8,264 nt of DNA from an uncultured Burkholderiales bacterium (GTDB lineage Bacteria > Pseudomonadota > Gammaproteobacteria > Burkholderiales > Burkholderiaceae_C), in assembly GCA_937897495.1 (NCBI GenBank), contig CALCBL010000069.1:1-8264 (forward strand), read 5' to 3'. Position 1 is the stretch's first letter. Each line of letters starts with the position of its first letter. The notes under the pieces are model-generated. The model had not been told where the DNA came from. It saw only the letters and a list, made by a program, of their open reading frames with translations, and searched no databases. This document shows, in pieces, positions 1 to 5,918 of the stretch. The translations under genes and the position numbers were made by a program.

Positions 1-169
1 CCATCTGGTTGAAGAACAGGTGTGACTCGCCAATCAAGGCAACAACCTCGCCGCGCTGAATACGCAAATCCACGCCGCTGACGGCTTGCCCGGGTTTTTG
101 ACCCCCAGTAAAGGTCACATGGAGTTGCTTGACCTCCACAAAACAATCGTGGGATGGGGCCGCTGTCAT
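1..169 (-). CDS. Peptide/nickel-type ABC transporter ATP-binding protein, DppD/OppD-like (partial, N-terminus only)
   Basis: This is the last visible gene of the importer operon; only its first 56 residues are inside the window. It begins [20 protein letters not shown] and continues to RGEVVALIGES, the classic lead-in to the Walker A loop of an ABC ATPase that powers uptake from the cytoplasmic face. Its ATG overlaps the stop of the preceding ATPase gene in an ATGA arrangement. A strong AGGAGG (complement of 174-179) sits four bases upstream inside that gene, so translational coupling is expected and the start is secure. Oddly, after G47-E48-S49 the expected GSGKS is absent and the frame reads HLFFNQM up to the window edge. 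Either the last ~22 bases are a misjoined contig end or the nucleotide-binding loop is destroyed. Family assignment rests on the N-terminus and operon context; whether the gene is functional cannot be judged. Confidence 0.8.
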   Translation of the reverse strand, partial: MTAAPSHDCFVEVKQLHVTFTGGQKPGQAVSGVDLRIQRGEVVALIGESHLFFNQM

Positions 170-1224
170 GCCACCTCCTCTGGGGCTAAGCCCGATGAGT
201 GAGCCGGTGCTAGGCTATGGGCGCTGCCCGCCACATGCATCCAGCACGCTACCTGCTGACCGTGGGCGGTGTTCGCCAGCACCGGCATTTGTTGACTGCA
301 AATGGCTTGGGCATGGACACAGCGCGGGTGAAAGCGACAGCCTGCGGGAGGATTGATGGGGTTGGGCGGGTCACCGGCCAGGGGCGGCTTTTCGGTGCGC
401 CGGTCGGGGTCTAAGGTGGGGATAGAAGACAACAAAGCTTGGGTATAGGGGTGCGCCGGATTGTTGAACAATGTTTCGCTGTCCCCAATCTCCACTACTT
501 GGCCCAAGTACATCACCAACACCCGGTCGCTCATGTAACGCACCACGTTCAAGTCGTGGCTGATGAACACATAAGTCAGGCCAAAGTCTTCTTTCAGATC
601 CAACAACAAATTAAGCACCTGGGCTTCCACCGACTTGTCCAAGGCAGACACCGCCTCATCCAAAATGATCAAACGCGATTGCAAGGCCAGGGCGCGGGCG
701 ATGTTCACGCGCTGGCGTTGACCGCCCGAGAGTTCGTGCGGATAGCGCTCGGCAAAACGCTCGGGCGCCAAGCCCACCCGGGCCAGCAAGTCGCGCGCGC
801 GCGCCACCGCCTCGCCTTGGGGTACACCATGCACCATGGGTGCAAAAGCAATCGAGTCTTCAATGGTCAGGCGCGGGTTCAAAGAGGCGTAGCTGTCTTG
901 GAATACCATTTGGGTTTGTCGCCGGTAGGCCTTCAAGGGCAAGGCCGAACCGCCAACGGTCTGGCCATCAAAAACCAACTCACCTCGGTCTTGAATGATC
1001 AATTGCATGAGCAAGCGCGCAGTGGTAGATTTTCCGCAACCGGACTCGCCCACCACGCCCAAGGTCTCGCCTTTGAAGACCTTAAAGTCCACGCCATCAA
1101 CGGCACGCACAACGCCACCGCCCTTGCCGAACACGTCTTTTTTCAGCGGGAAGTGTTTGACCAAACCACTCACACTGAGCATGGGCTGGGCTGGGCCGCC
1201 CACATCAAAGGGGGTTAAGGGCAT
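166..1224 (-). CDS. Peptide/nickel-type ABC transporter ATP-binding protein, DppF/OppF-like
   Basis: This 352-aa cytoplasmic ATPase subunit of a Dpp/Opp-type importer hydrolyses ATP to drive uptake. Motifs are intact: Walker [10 protein letters not shown] (59-67), Q-loop Q109 in MVFQD, signature LSGGQ (165-169), Walker B LIILDE (185-190), D-loop SALD and switch His H223 in ISHD. The C-terminal oligopeptide/dipeptide transporter extension is present, with [14 protein letters not shown] (289-302), typical of DppD/DppF/OppD/OppF and distinguishing it from other ABC ATPases. The N-terminal LVKHFPLKK and a [11 protein letters not shown] lead-in look F-type. It starts 7 nt after the stop of the DppC-like permease gene and overlaps the next ATPase gene by 4 bp. 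The F-type ATPase preceding the D-type is the reverse of the usual order. Length is normal for the family. Substrate specificity cannot be read from this subunit. Confidence 0.96.
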   Translation of the reverse strand: MPLTPFDVGGPAQPMLSVSGLVKHFPLKKDVFGKGGGVVRAVDGVDFKVFKGETLGVVGESGCGKSTTARLLMQLIIQDRGELVFDGQTVGGSALPLKAYRRQTQMVFQDSYASLNPRLTIEDSIAFAPMVHGVPQGEAVARARDLLARVGLAPERFAERYPHELSGGQRQRVNIARALALQSRLIILDEAVSALDKSVEAQVLNLLLDLKEDFGLTYVFISHDLNVVRYMSDRVLVMYLGQVVEIGDSETLFNNPAHPYTQALLSSIPTLDPDRRTEKPPLAGDPPNPINPPAGCRFHPRCVHAQAICSQQMPVLANTAHGQQVACWMHVAGSAHSLAPAHSSGLAPEEVA

Positions 1225-1231
1225 GGCGCAC

Positions 1232-2122
1232 TCACTGTTTGATCTCCATGGCCGAGCGCAAACCGTCGGCTAACAAATTGAAGGCAATGGAGGTGATGAA
1301 AATCATAGCTCCGGGCAAAGCCGCGATCCACGGCTGAGTGTAAATTGCGGTGCGCAAGGTGTTTAGCATCAGGCCCCACTCGGGCTCGGGCGGCTTAACA
1401 CCAAGGCCCAAAAAGCTTAGGCCGGAGGCCAAAATCATGGACACTGCGATCAAGCTGGTGGCGTACACAAACACCGGCCCAAGCACATTGCCCAAAACGT
1501 GTACCCGAACGATGGTGAAGGCGCCCGCCCCCGAGGCGCGAGCGGCATCAACAAAATCCCGCCCGCGTATTTGCGTGGTCACGCTCTCCGCCACCCGGGC
1601 AATCGGTGGAATGAACACAATCGTCAGAGAAATCAAAGAATTGGTGATGCCAGCCCCTAAGGTACCCGACAAAGCGATGGCCAGCAAAACTGACGGAAAC
1701 GCATAAAACACATCGATGGTACGCATCATGCCGGTGTTAACCCAGCCACCGGTGTAACCGGCCGTGATGCCAATGAATGAGCCGATGACAAAAGCGCATA
1801 TCACCGGGGTTATGCCAATGAACAACGACAAGCGGGTGCCCACGATCAAGCGGGTTAGCATGTCACGCCCCAACTCATCTGTGCCAAATGGGTGTCCAGG
1901 AAAACCAATCGGTTTAAGCCTCTTTAGCATGGACGACTGGTATGGATCCATGGGCGCCAACCACGGCCCAAAAATAGCCAGCACCAGCAACACCAAGACA
2001 ACCAAAGCCGCAGCAACGGCAACTTTTTCTTGCAGGAAACGCCGCCCCACGGTCTGCCAATAACCCGCCGATCGCTGCATGACGGGCTCGGGCAACTTTT
2101 TGGGATCAATTGTGATGTGCAT
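1232..2122 (-). CDS. ABC transporter permease, DppC/OppC-like
   Basis: This 296-aa inner-membrane permease forms half of the translocation pore with the DppB-like subunit. A cytoplasmic N-terminus of about 33 residues precedes transmembrane segment 1 (about 34-55, ending FGPWLAP). [16 protein letters not shown] (77-92) is the hallmark of DppC/OppC/NikC proteins. Further membrane segments follow around 97-122, 140-170 and 217-240, with a last one near 270-288. The EAA-type cytoplasmic loop that contacts the ATPases is at about 190-211 ([12 protein letters not shown]). [17 protein letters not shown] (234-250) and the NLLADGLR end are also family signatures. It starts 19 nt after the DppB-like stop and ends 7 nt before the ATPase start. 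The ATG at 2122 has only a weak purine-rich ribosome-binding sequence, consistent with coupling to upstream translation. Confidence 0.95.
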   Translation of the reverse strand: MHITIDPKKLPEPVMQRSAGYWQTVGRRFLQEKVAVAAALVVLVLLVLAIFGPWLAPMDPYQSSMLKRLKPIGFPGHPFGTDELGRDMLTRLIVGTRLSLFIGITPVICAFVIGSFIGITAGYTGGWVNTGMMRTIDVFYAFPSVLLAIALSGTLGAGITNSLISLTIVFIPPIARVAESVTTQIRGRDFVDAARASGAGAFTIVRVHVLGNVLGPVFVYATSLIAVSMILASGLSFLGLGVKPPEPEWGLMLNTLRTAIYTQPWIAALPGAMIFITSIAFNLLADGLRSAMEIKQ

Positions 2123-2141
2123 CTTGTCTTTGGACTGGGTT

Positions 2142-3095
2142 TCAGCTGCGCGAAATGCGCGGGTCTAACAGGGTTTGAACCACATCCACGATCAGGTTCA
2201 AGACCACGAAAAACATGGCCAATACCAAAATAGTGCCTTGCAACAAAGGCAGGTCGCGCTGAAAAATGGCCGCGTTTAATAAAGACCCTGTGCCAGGCCA
2301 AGAAAAAACGGTCTCAATCAAGATCGAGCCGCCTAGCAAATAGCCCAGCTGCAAACCCATAACCGCCAAAGCGGTGGGAGCGGCGTTTTTGATAACGTGC
2401 ATGAAGATGCCGACATCGGTCAAGCCTTTTGCACGCAAACCCACAATGAACTCTTGGGCCAAGATATCGGCAACCAAGGCGCGCAAAGTGCGCGAAATAA
2501 TGCCCATGGGAATCACGCTCATGGTGATGGCAGGTAAGAGCATGTGCTTGAAATGCTCCCAGTCCCAGGTCCAATCACTTGAACCCCCAGGGCCAGCGCC
2601 ACCAGGGGGCAGCCACATCAAGATCGATGAAAACACAATCACCAGCACCATACCCAGCCAATAGTGGGGAACGCTGACTCCCAACACCGACGTCAGCGAG
2701 GCCACTTTATCGAGCCAAGAATTTTGAAAGTACCCGGCCACAAAGCCAAACAAGCACCCGAACAAAAAGCCAATCAAGGTGGCTAACATGGCCAAACGCA
2801 AGGTGTTGCCTACCGCCTTCATGACCTCGCTAAAGACCGGCCGGTTGCTGGCGATCGAGGTGCCCAAATCGCCCTGCAAGGCGCGCCACACCCAACTCAC
2901 AAACTGCTCGGGGTAAGAGCGGTTGAAGCCGTAGAGTTCTTTTAAGGTTGCTTGCAATTCAGCCGAAGCGTCGGGGGGCAGGATGGACACCAACGGGTCG
3001 CCAGGCGCCAAGTGCACTAGGGCAAAACACACCAAGGCCACACCCAACATAATGGGCAAGGTGTAAACCAGGCGTCGCCACAAAAAAACAAGCAT
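2142..3095 (-). CDS. ABC transporter permease, DppB/OppB-like
   Basis: This 317-aa inner-membrane permease is the partner of the DppC-like subunit. The N-terminus runs straight into membrane segment 1 (about 10-30) and the family motif LAPGDP (29-34). GDLGTSI (75-81) is followed by membrane segments near 100-122, 136-160 and 187-205. The EAA-like cytoplasmic loop at about 215-240 (EFIVGLRAKGLTDVGIFMHV) contacts the ATPase. ETVFSWPGTG (261-270), DLPLLQG (281-287) and the C-terminal DPRIS are conserved DppB/NikB/OppB features. The ATG at 3095 is supported by a GGAG seven bases upstream and by a natural MLVFLWRRL start. It lies 104 nt downstream of the binding-protein stop, with a terminator-like hairpin in that gap, so its transcription probably depends on read-through. 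Confidence 0.95.
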   Translation of the reverse strand: MLVFLWRRLVYTLPIMLGVALVCFALVHLAPGDPLVSILPPDASAELQATLKELYGFNRSYPEQFVSWVWRALQGDLGTSIASNRPVFSEVMKAVGNTLRLAMLATLIGFLFGCLFGFVAGYFQNSWLDKVASLTSVLGVSVPHYWLGMVLVIVFSSILMWLPPGGAGPGGSSDWTWDWEHFKHMLLPAITMSVIPMGIISRTLRALVADILAQEFIVGLRAKGLTDVGIFMHVIKNAAPTALAVMGLQLGYLLGGSILIETVFSWPGTGSLLNAAIFQRDLPLLQGTILVLAMFFVVLNLIVDVVQTLLDPRISRS

Positions 3096-3147
3096 CCCAT
3101 TGCTCCGTGTTGGGCAAGCCTCGGGGCATCAATTAGCCCCTCAAGCG

Positions 3148-3189
3148 AATAAAAAAAGAGCCGCCGAGGGCGCCATGCCCTCAACGGCT
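3148..3189 (-). terminator. Intra-operon rho-independent terminator/attenuator after the binding-protein gene
   Basis: Read on the minus strand, arms AGCCGTTGAGGGC and GCCCTCGGCGGCT form a 13-bp stem (eleven Watson-Crick plus two G·U pairs) with a 5-nt loop ATGGC. One base later comes a run of seven T. On the plus strand the arms are 3177-3189 and 3159-3171. It starts 10 nt after the binding-protein stop and 94 nt or fewer before the DppB-like start. The structure is seen directly. Its role as a partial terminator that keeps binding protein in excess over permeases and ATPases is inferred from the common behaviour of ABC importer operons. Confidence 0.85.
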
Positions 3190-3199
3190 GGCCAATACA

Positions 3200-4870
3200 T
3201 CAGTCTATCGAAATTGGTGCCAAATCGATAAACCAGCTGCGTGGCTGCACCAAGCCTTTGACCTTGGTGCTGATAGCGCGTGGGCCGACATCGTGGGCAA
3301 TCCACACGAAAGGAGCCTCTTCTACAATTCGTGCATGCAGCTTGGACAAAGCTTCATCGCGCCTTTTGTCATCAAACTGGGTGCGCGCATCAGAAATGAG
3401 CTTGTCAAATTCAGGGTTGCCAAAATACCCCCAGTTGTTGGACACCGGCGGAAATGCGCCTGTGCTGGTGAAACGAACCATGGCAAAGAAGGGGTCCATC
3501 GCTGCATAGCTCACATTGATGGCACTGGCGCCGTTAGCCGATGGGTCCTTAGCACCCTTACGCCAGTTGGTGAACAAGGTGTTCCACTCGATCACATCGA
3601 ATTCAACGTCAAAGAAGCACTGTTTGAGCGACTGCTGCACAAACTCGTTCATGGGCAAGGGCTGCATTTGGCCTGAGCCCGAGGCGGAAATTTGCACCTT
3701 GACCTTGAGCGGCTTGGCCGCGCTGTGGCCGGCTTGGGTCATCATGGCTTTTGCTGCGTTCACGTCGTACTTGATGTCGAACTTGGGGTTGCCCCACCAG
3801 GGGTGACCTGGGGGCACCGTGCCTTTGGGCACGGCCATCATTCCGCCCAGCAAGGTTTTGATGCCTTCGCGGTCGACACACAGGTTGGCCGCTTGACGTA
3901 CCCTTTTGTCCAACCAAGGCGAGCCTTCGGCAAACGACAACTGCCATGGCCACACATGGGGCTGGGCATTGCTTTCAATCTTGAATCCGCGCTGGGTAAT
4001 TTGCGCCATCGCGTCAGGCGCTGGAGCCTCAATCCAATCTACCTGGCCGCCTAGCAAAGCGGCAGTGCGAGCATTGGCCTCGGGCATGGGTAACATGACC
4101 ACGCGGTCGAGTTTGGGAACGCGCTTGGGGTCCCAATACGTTTTGTTGGCCACAACTTCCAAGCGCTCTCGCGGCACAAAGCGCGCCATCTTGAATGGGC
4201 CTGAGCCAGATGCGTCGGCGGCAAAAGCCGTCCAAGCAGCTTTAGACTTATCTGCAGGGGTTGCGCCCGCGGCAGCATCAAACTTTTTCTTCCAATGTGC
4301 AGGGGATGCCATGAACAAATTGGTCAGGTTCAGAGGCAAAAAAGCATCGGGTTCGCTAGTTGTGAGTTCCACCGTCAACTCGTCAATTTTGCGGGCGCTG
4401 CGCAATGTGGGCATTCGCGACGCGGTCACACCAACCTGACTGGCATCAAAGTGCACAGCGTCTTTGTCCAACACCTTTTGCACGTTCCACACAATAGCGT
4501 CGGCGTTTACGGCAGAGCCATCATGAAACTTGACACCTGAGCGCAGTTTGAAGACCCACTTAGTTTTGTCATTGCCACTCACCGCCCAAGAGTTAGCCAA
4601 GCCGGGAATCAGCAAGCTGGGGGCATCTCTCTTGGACAAGTCCCATTGCGTCAACGCGTCATACATAGGGATGCCGGTAAAACGGTTGCCCTCAAAACCT
4701 TGGTCGGGCTGCCCTAAGGTGCGGGGAATGTCGGCTGCAGTCATGGCAATGCGCAACACCTTTTCTTGCGCCTGCACGGCCAAGGTCATGGCGCTCAAAC
4801 CCACGCCAATGGCCAAGGTGATGGCCGAAGGTGCAGAAGAACTAAAAATGGGTAGGCTGAACCTTTTCAT
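3200..4870 (-). CDS. ABC transporter periplasmic substrate-binding protein (SBP family 5, peptide/nickel type)
   Basis: This 556-aa periplasmic receptor captures the substrate and delivers it to the DppB/DppC-like pore. The N-terminus is a Sec signal peptide: MKRF, a hydrophobic core (about 16-32) and an AxA-type site VQA-QE after residue 34. There is no lipobox Cys, as usual in Gram-negative bacteria. The family-5 signature runs about 105-130, with WVFKLRSGVKFHDGSAVNAD followed by an aromatic helix. Length is typical of DppA/OppA-like proteins. The ATG at 4870 is chosen because a GGAG lies five bases upstream and it starts a textbook signal peptide; an in-frame TTG at 4942 would add a second hydrophobic stretch and has no ribosome-binding site. 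It is the first gene of the operon. Peptides, opines, modified amino acids or nickel are all possible ligands; the divergent racemase-family gene hints at an amino-acid-derived or ureide/amide compound, which is inference. Confidence 0.95.
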   Translation of the reverse strand: MKRFSLPIFSSSAPSAITLAIGVGLSAMTLAVQAQEKVLRIAMTAADIPRTLGQPDQGFEGNRFTGIPMYDALTQWDLSKRDAPSLLIPGLANSWAVSGNDKTKWVFKLRSGVKFHDGSAVNADAIVWNVQKVLDKDAVHFDASQVGVTASRMPTLRSARKIDELTVELTTSEPDAFLPLNLTNLFMASPAHWKKKFDAAAGATPADKSKAAWTAFAADASGSGPFKMARFVPRERLEVVANKTYWDPKRVPKLDRVVMLPMPEANARTAALLGGQVDWIEAPAPDAMAQITQRGFKIESNAQPHVWPWQLSFAEGSPWLDKRVRQAANLCVDREGIKTLLGGMMAVPKGTVPPGHPWWGNPKFDIKYDVNAAKAMMTQAGHSAAKPLKVKVQISASGSGQMQPLPMNEFVQQSLKQCFFDVEFDVIEWNTLFTNWRKGAKDPSANGASAINVSYAAMDPFFAMVRFTSTGAFPPVSNNWGYFGNPEFDKLISDARTQFDDKRRDEALSKLHARIVEEAPFVWIAHDVGPRAISTKVKGLVQPRSWFIDLAPISID

Positions 4871-4990
4871 ACAAACTCCAATGATGGTGATTAAAAATAA
4901 GAAGCAAACGATATTCAGCATATCAAAGAATTGCCAGAGCAATGCCCGAGTAAATACCTAATACATTGGCATGCAATTTATATGCCTAGG

Positions 4991-5004
4991 GTTTATATAT
5001 AAAC
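4991..5004. repeat. Perfect 14-bp palindrome GTTTATATATAAAC, candidate operator
   Basis: The sequence GTTTATATATAAAC equals its own reverse complement over all 14 bases. It lies 121 bp upstream of the binding-protein start and 104 bp upstream of the racemase-family start, roughly mid-way in the divergent region, and covers the best -10 element for the transporter operon. A GT...AC-ended AT-rich palindrome of this length suits a dimeric regulator such as a GntR-family protein, but the family is a guess. AT-rich self-complementarity can also arise by chance. Confidence 0.4.
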
Positions 5005-5021
5005 TGGTTGATTTAATTGAA
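4992..5021 (-). promoter_or_regulatory. Candidate sigma-70-type promoter for the transporter operon
   Basis: On the minus strand, TTCAAT (complement of 5016-5021) lies 18 bp upstream of TATAAA (complement of 4992-4997); the overlapping TATATA gives a 16-bp spacing. The -10 is a good match, while the -35 matches the consensus at only three positions. Transcription would start near 4985, giving a leader of roughly 115 nt before the binding-protein ATG. The -10 lies inside the 14-bp palindrome, a typical place for repressor binding. The sequence match is seen; promoter activity is inferred. Confidence 0.3.
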
Positions 5022-5035
5022 TACCCCACCAAAGT

Positions 5036-5073
5036 AGTGCTCTATGCACTTTATTAGTTCTTGACGCACTTTA
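5036..5073. repeat. GCAC-based inverted and direct repeats, candidate regulator sites
   Basis: AGTGC (5036-5040), TCTAT, GCACT (5046-5050) form a 15-bp site with perfect 5-bp arms. The octamer GCACTTTA occurs twice (5046-5053 and 5066-5073), exactly 20 bp apart, about two helical turns, so both copies face the same side of the DNA. A further GCAC is at 5097-5100. The cluster ends 35 bp before the racemase-family ATG. The spacing suggests cooperative binding of one regulator, which is inference. Confidence 0.35.
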
Positions 5074-5108
5074 AAAAATTAACACTTCAAAATCGAGCAC
5101 CTTAACGA

Positions 5109-5843
5109 ATGAAGAACTATTTAATTATCAATCCAAACACCAACGCCTTAACTACCGAGCGATTGCAAAACGTTCTCATGCCCCTAATGCCAACGGATGT
5201 AAAAACATTGTTTACAACTGCAAGCTTTGGCGCAAATTACATCGCATGCGAGGCCAGTTACGCTGTGGCTTCACATGCGTGTTTAGAAGCATGGGCTGGC
5301 CAAATCTTGGTTAATCCTCAACCCTTAGCAGGCGTTTTAATTGGTTGTTTTGGCGACCCCGCCTTATTTGCTCTGCGTGAAATGTCGGCGGTACCCGTGA
5401 CGGGGCTTGCTGAGGCCTCTTTTATCCAAGCAGCACAAATAGGTCCTTTCGCTGTCGTGACCGGTGGCGAGCGCTGGAAACCAATGATCCAAAGATTAGC
5501 AGTCAACCTTGGATTTGGGGATCAATTGCGACACATTGAAACAGTCAGTCCCAGTGGCGCAGAACTACAAGCCAACCCAGAAATGGCCATCCAATGCCTC
5601 GGAGAAGCTTGTCGTCAGGCCGCGAAAGATGGTGTTCGCGTCATTATTTTAGGCGGCGCAGGTTTGGCAGGATATGCCGAAAAACTTCAGGGTATTTGCC
5701 CTCTGCCGTTGATAGACAGTGCCCGCGCAGGACTAGAAGTATTACTTCATAACCAAGCACCTCGTGCTAAGAACTTTCTAAATGGCACATATGCACAATG
5801 GACAGGCATGAGCAATTCATTGTCTCAGGTAAAAAATATTTAA
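5109..5843 (+). CDS. Asp/Glu/hydantoin racemase family protein (single-cysteine variant)
   Basis: This 244-aa cytoplasmic enzyme belongs to the Asp/Glu racemase superfamily, closest in style to hydantoin and allantoin racemases (usual length about 240 aa). It opens with a first strand and the family motif YLIINPNTN (4-12). The first catalytic Cys is C80 in GVLIGCFGDPAL. PVTGLAEAS (96-104) and the phosphate/carboxylate-loop-like VVTGGERW (116-123) follow. The second catalytic Cys, normally in an LGCAGM context, is Gly183 here (VIILGGAGLAGYA). The C-terminus WTGMSNSLSQ is the usual family end, so the protein is complete. The loss of one of two acid/base cysteines suggests one-sided chemistry, such as decarboxylation or isomerisation, or another base; C197 lies nearby but in a different loop. 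It starts at the only ATG that includes strand 1, with a weak ribosome-binding site. It diverges from the transporter operon, so a shared substrate is plausible. Confidence 0.88.
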   Translation: MKNYLIINPNTNALTTERLQNVLMPLMPTDVKTLFTTASFGANYIACEASYAVASHACLEAWAGQILVNPQPLAGVLIGCFGDPALFALREMSAVPVTGLAEASFIQAAQIGPFAVVTGGERWKPMIQRLAVNLGFGDQLRHIETVSPSGAELQANPEMAIQCLGEACRQAAKDGVRVIILGGAGLAGYAEKLQGICPLPLIDSARAGLEVLLHNQAPRAKNFLNGTYAQWTGMSNSLSQVKNI

Positions 5844-5918
5844 AACATGTTGACCTGTTTACGCTAGTACGTGGCCATTCCGATAAGCCTACGCCATATA
5901 TAGAAGATGCCGTATTTT
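5844..5918. other. Convergent intergenic spacer without a clear terminator
   Basis: The spacer is 75 nt between the converging ends of the racemase-family and NADH dehydrogenase genes. The only symmetry found is a weak AAACA/TGTTT pair (5843-5847 and 5856-5860) with an 8-nt loop and no T-tract beyond it. No factor-independent terminator is visible in either direction, so termination is probably Rho-dependent or the transcripts overlap. Confidence 0.5.

Larger units (their letters stand above)
4871..5108. promoter_or_regulatory. Divergent AT-rich regulatory region between transporter operon and racemase-family gene
   Basis: This 238-bp non-coding stretch separates the two divergent start codons, so it should hold both promoters. 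It is clearly more AT-rich than the transporter genes. It contains a 14-bp perfect palindrome, a GGCAT/ATGCC inverted repeat (4968-4972 and 4982-4986), a TTTATAT direct repeat (4977-4983 and 4992-4998) and a GCAC-based repeat cluster closer to the racemase gene. A TTGACG at 5061-5066 resembles a -35 box on the plus strand, but no good -10 follows at 16-18 bp. No regulator gene adjoins, so the controlling protein must be encoded elsewhere. Confidence 0.6.

Noticed and set aside
439..1218. A 259-codon open frame on the plus strand
   Set aside because: It lies fully antisense to the DppF-like gene, whose motifs are all intact. The product is rich in His and Gln with no recognisable domain, as expected for a reverse-strand shadow in GC-rich DNA.
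3123..3140. Second hairpin GGGGC/GCCCC in the gap before the DppB-like gene
   Set aside because: Only five perfect pairs with an 8-nt loop and no T-tract; too weak to call next to the strong attenuator.
4871..4942. Longer N-terminus for the binding protein from a TTG at 4942
   Set aside because: It would put a second hydrophobic segment before a complete signal peptide, uses a rare start and has no ribosome-binding site. The ATG at 4870 has GGAG at the right distance.
5061..5093. TTGACG at 5061 with a downstream AT-rich -10 as the racemase-gene promoter
   Set aside because: The only -10-like sequence, CAAAAT, is 21 bp away, too far; at 16-18 bp there is no match. It is kept only as a comment in the regulatory region.
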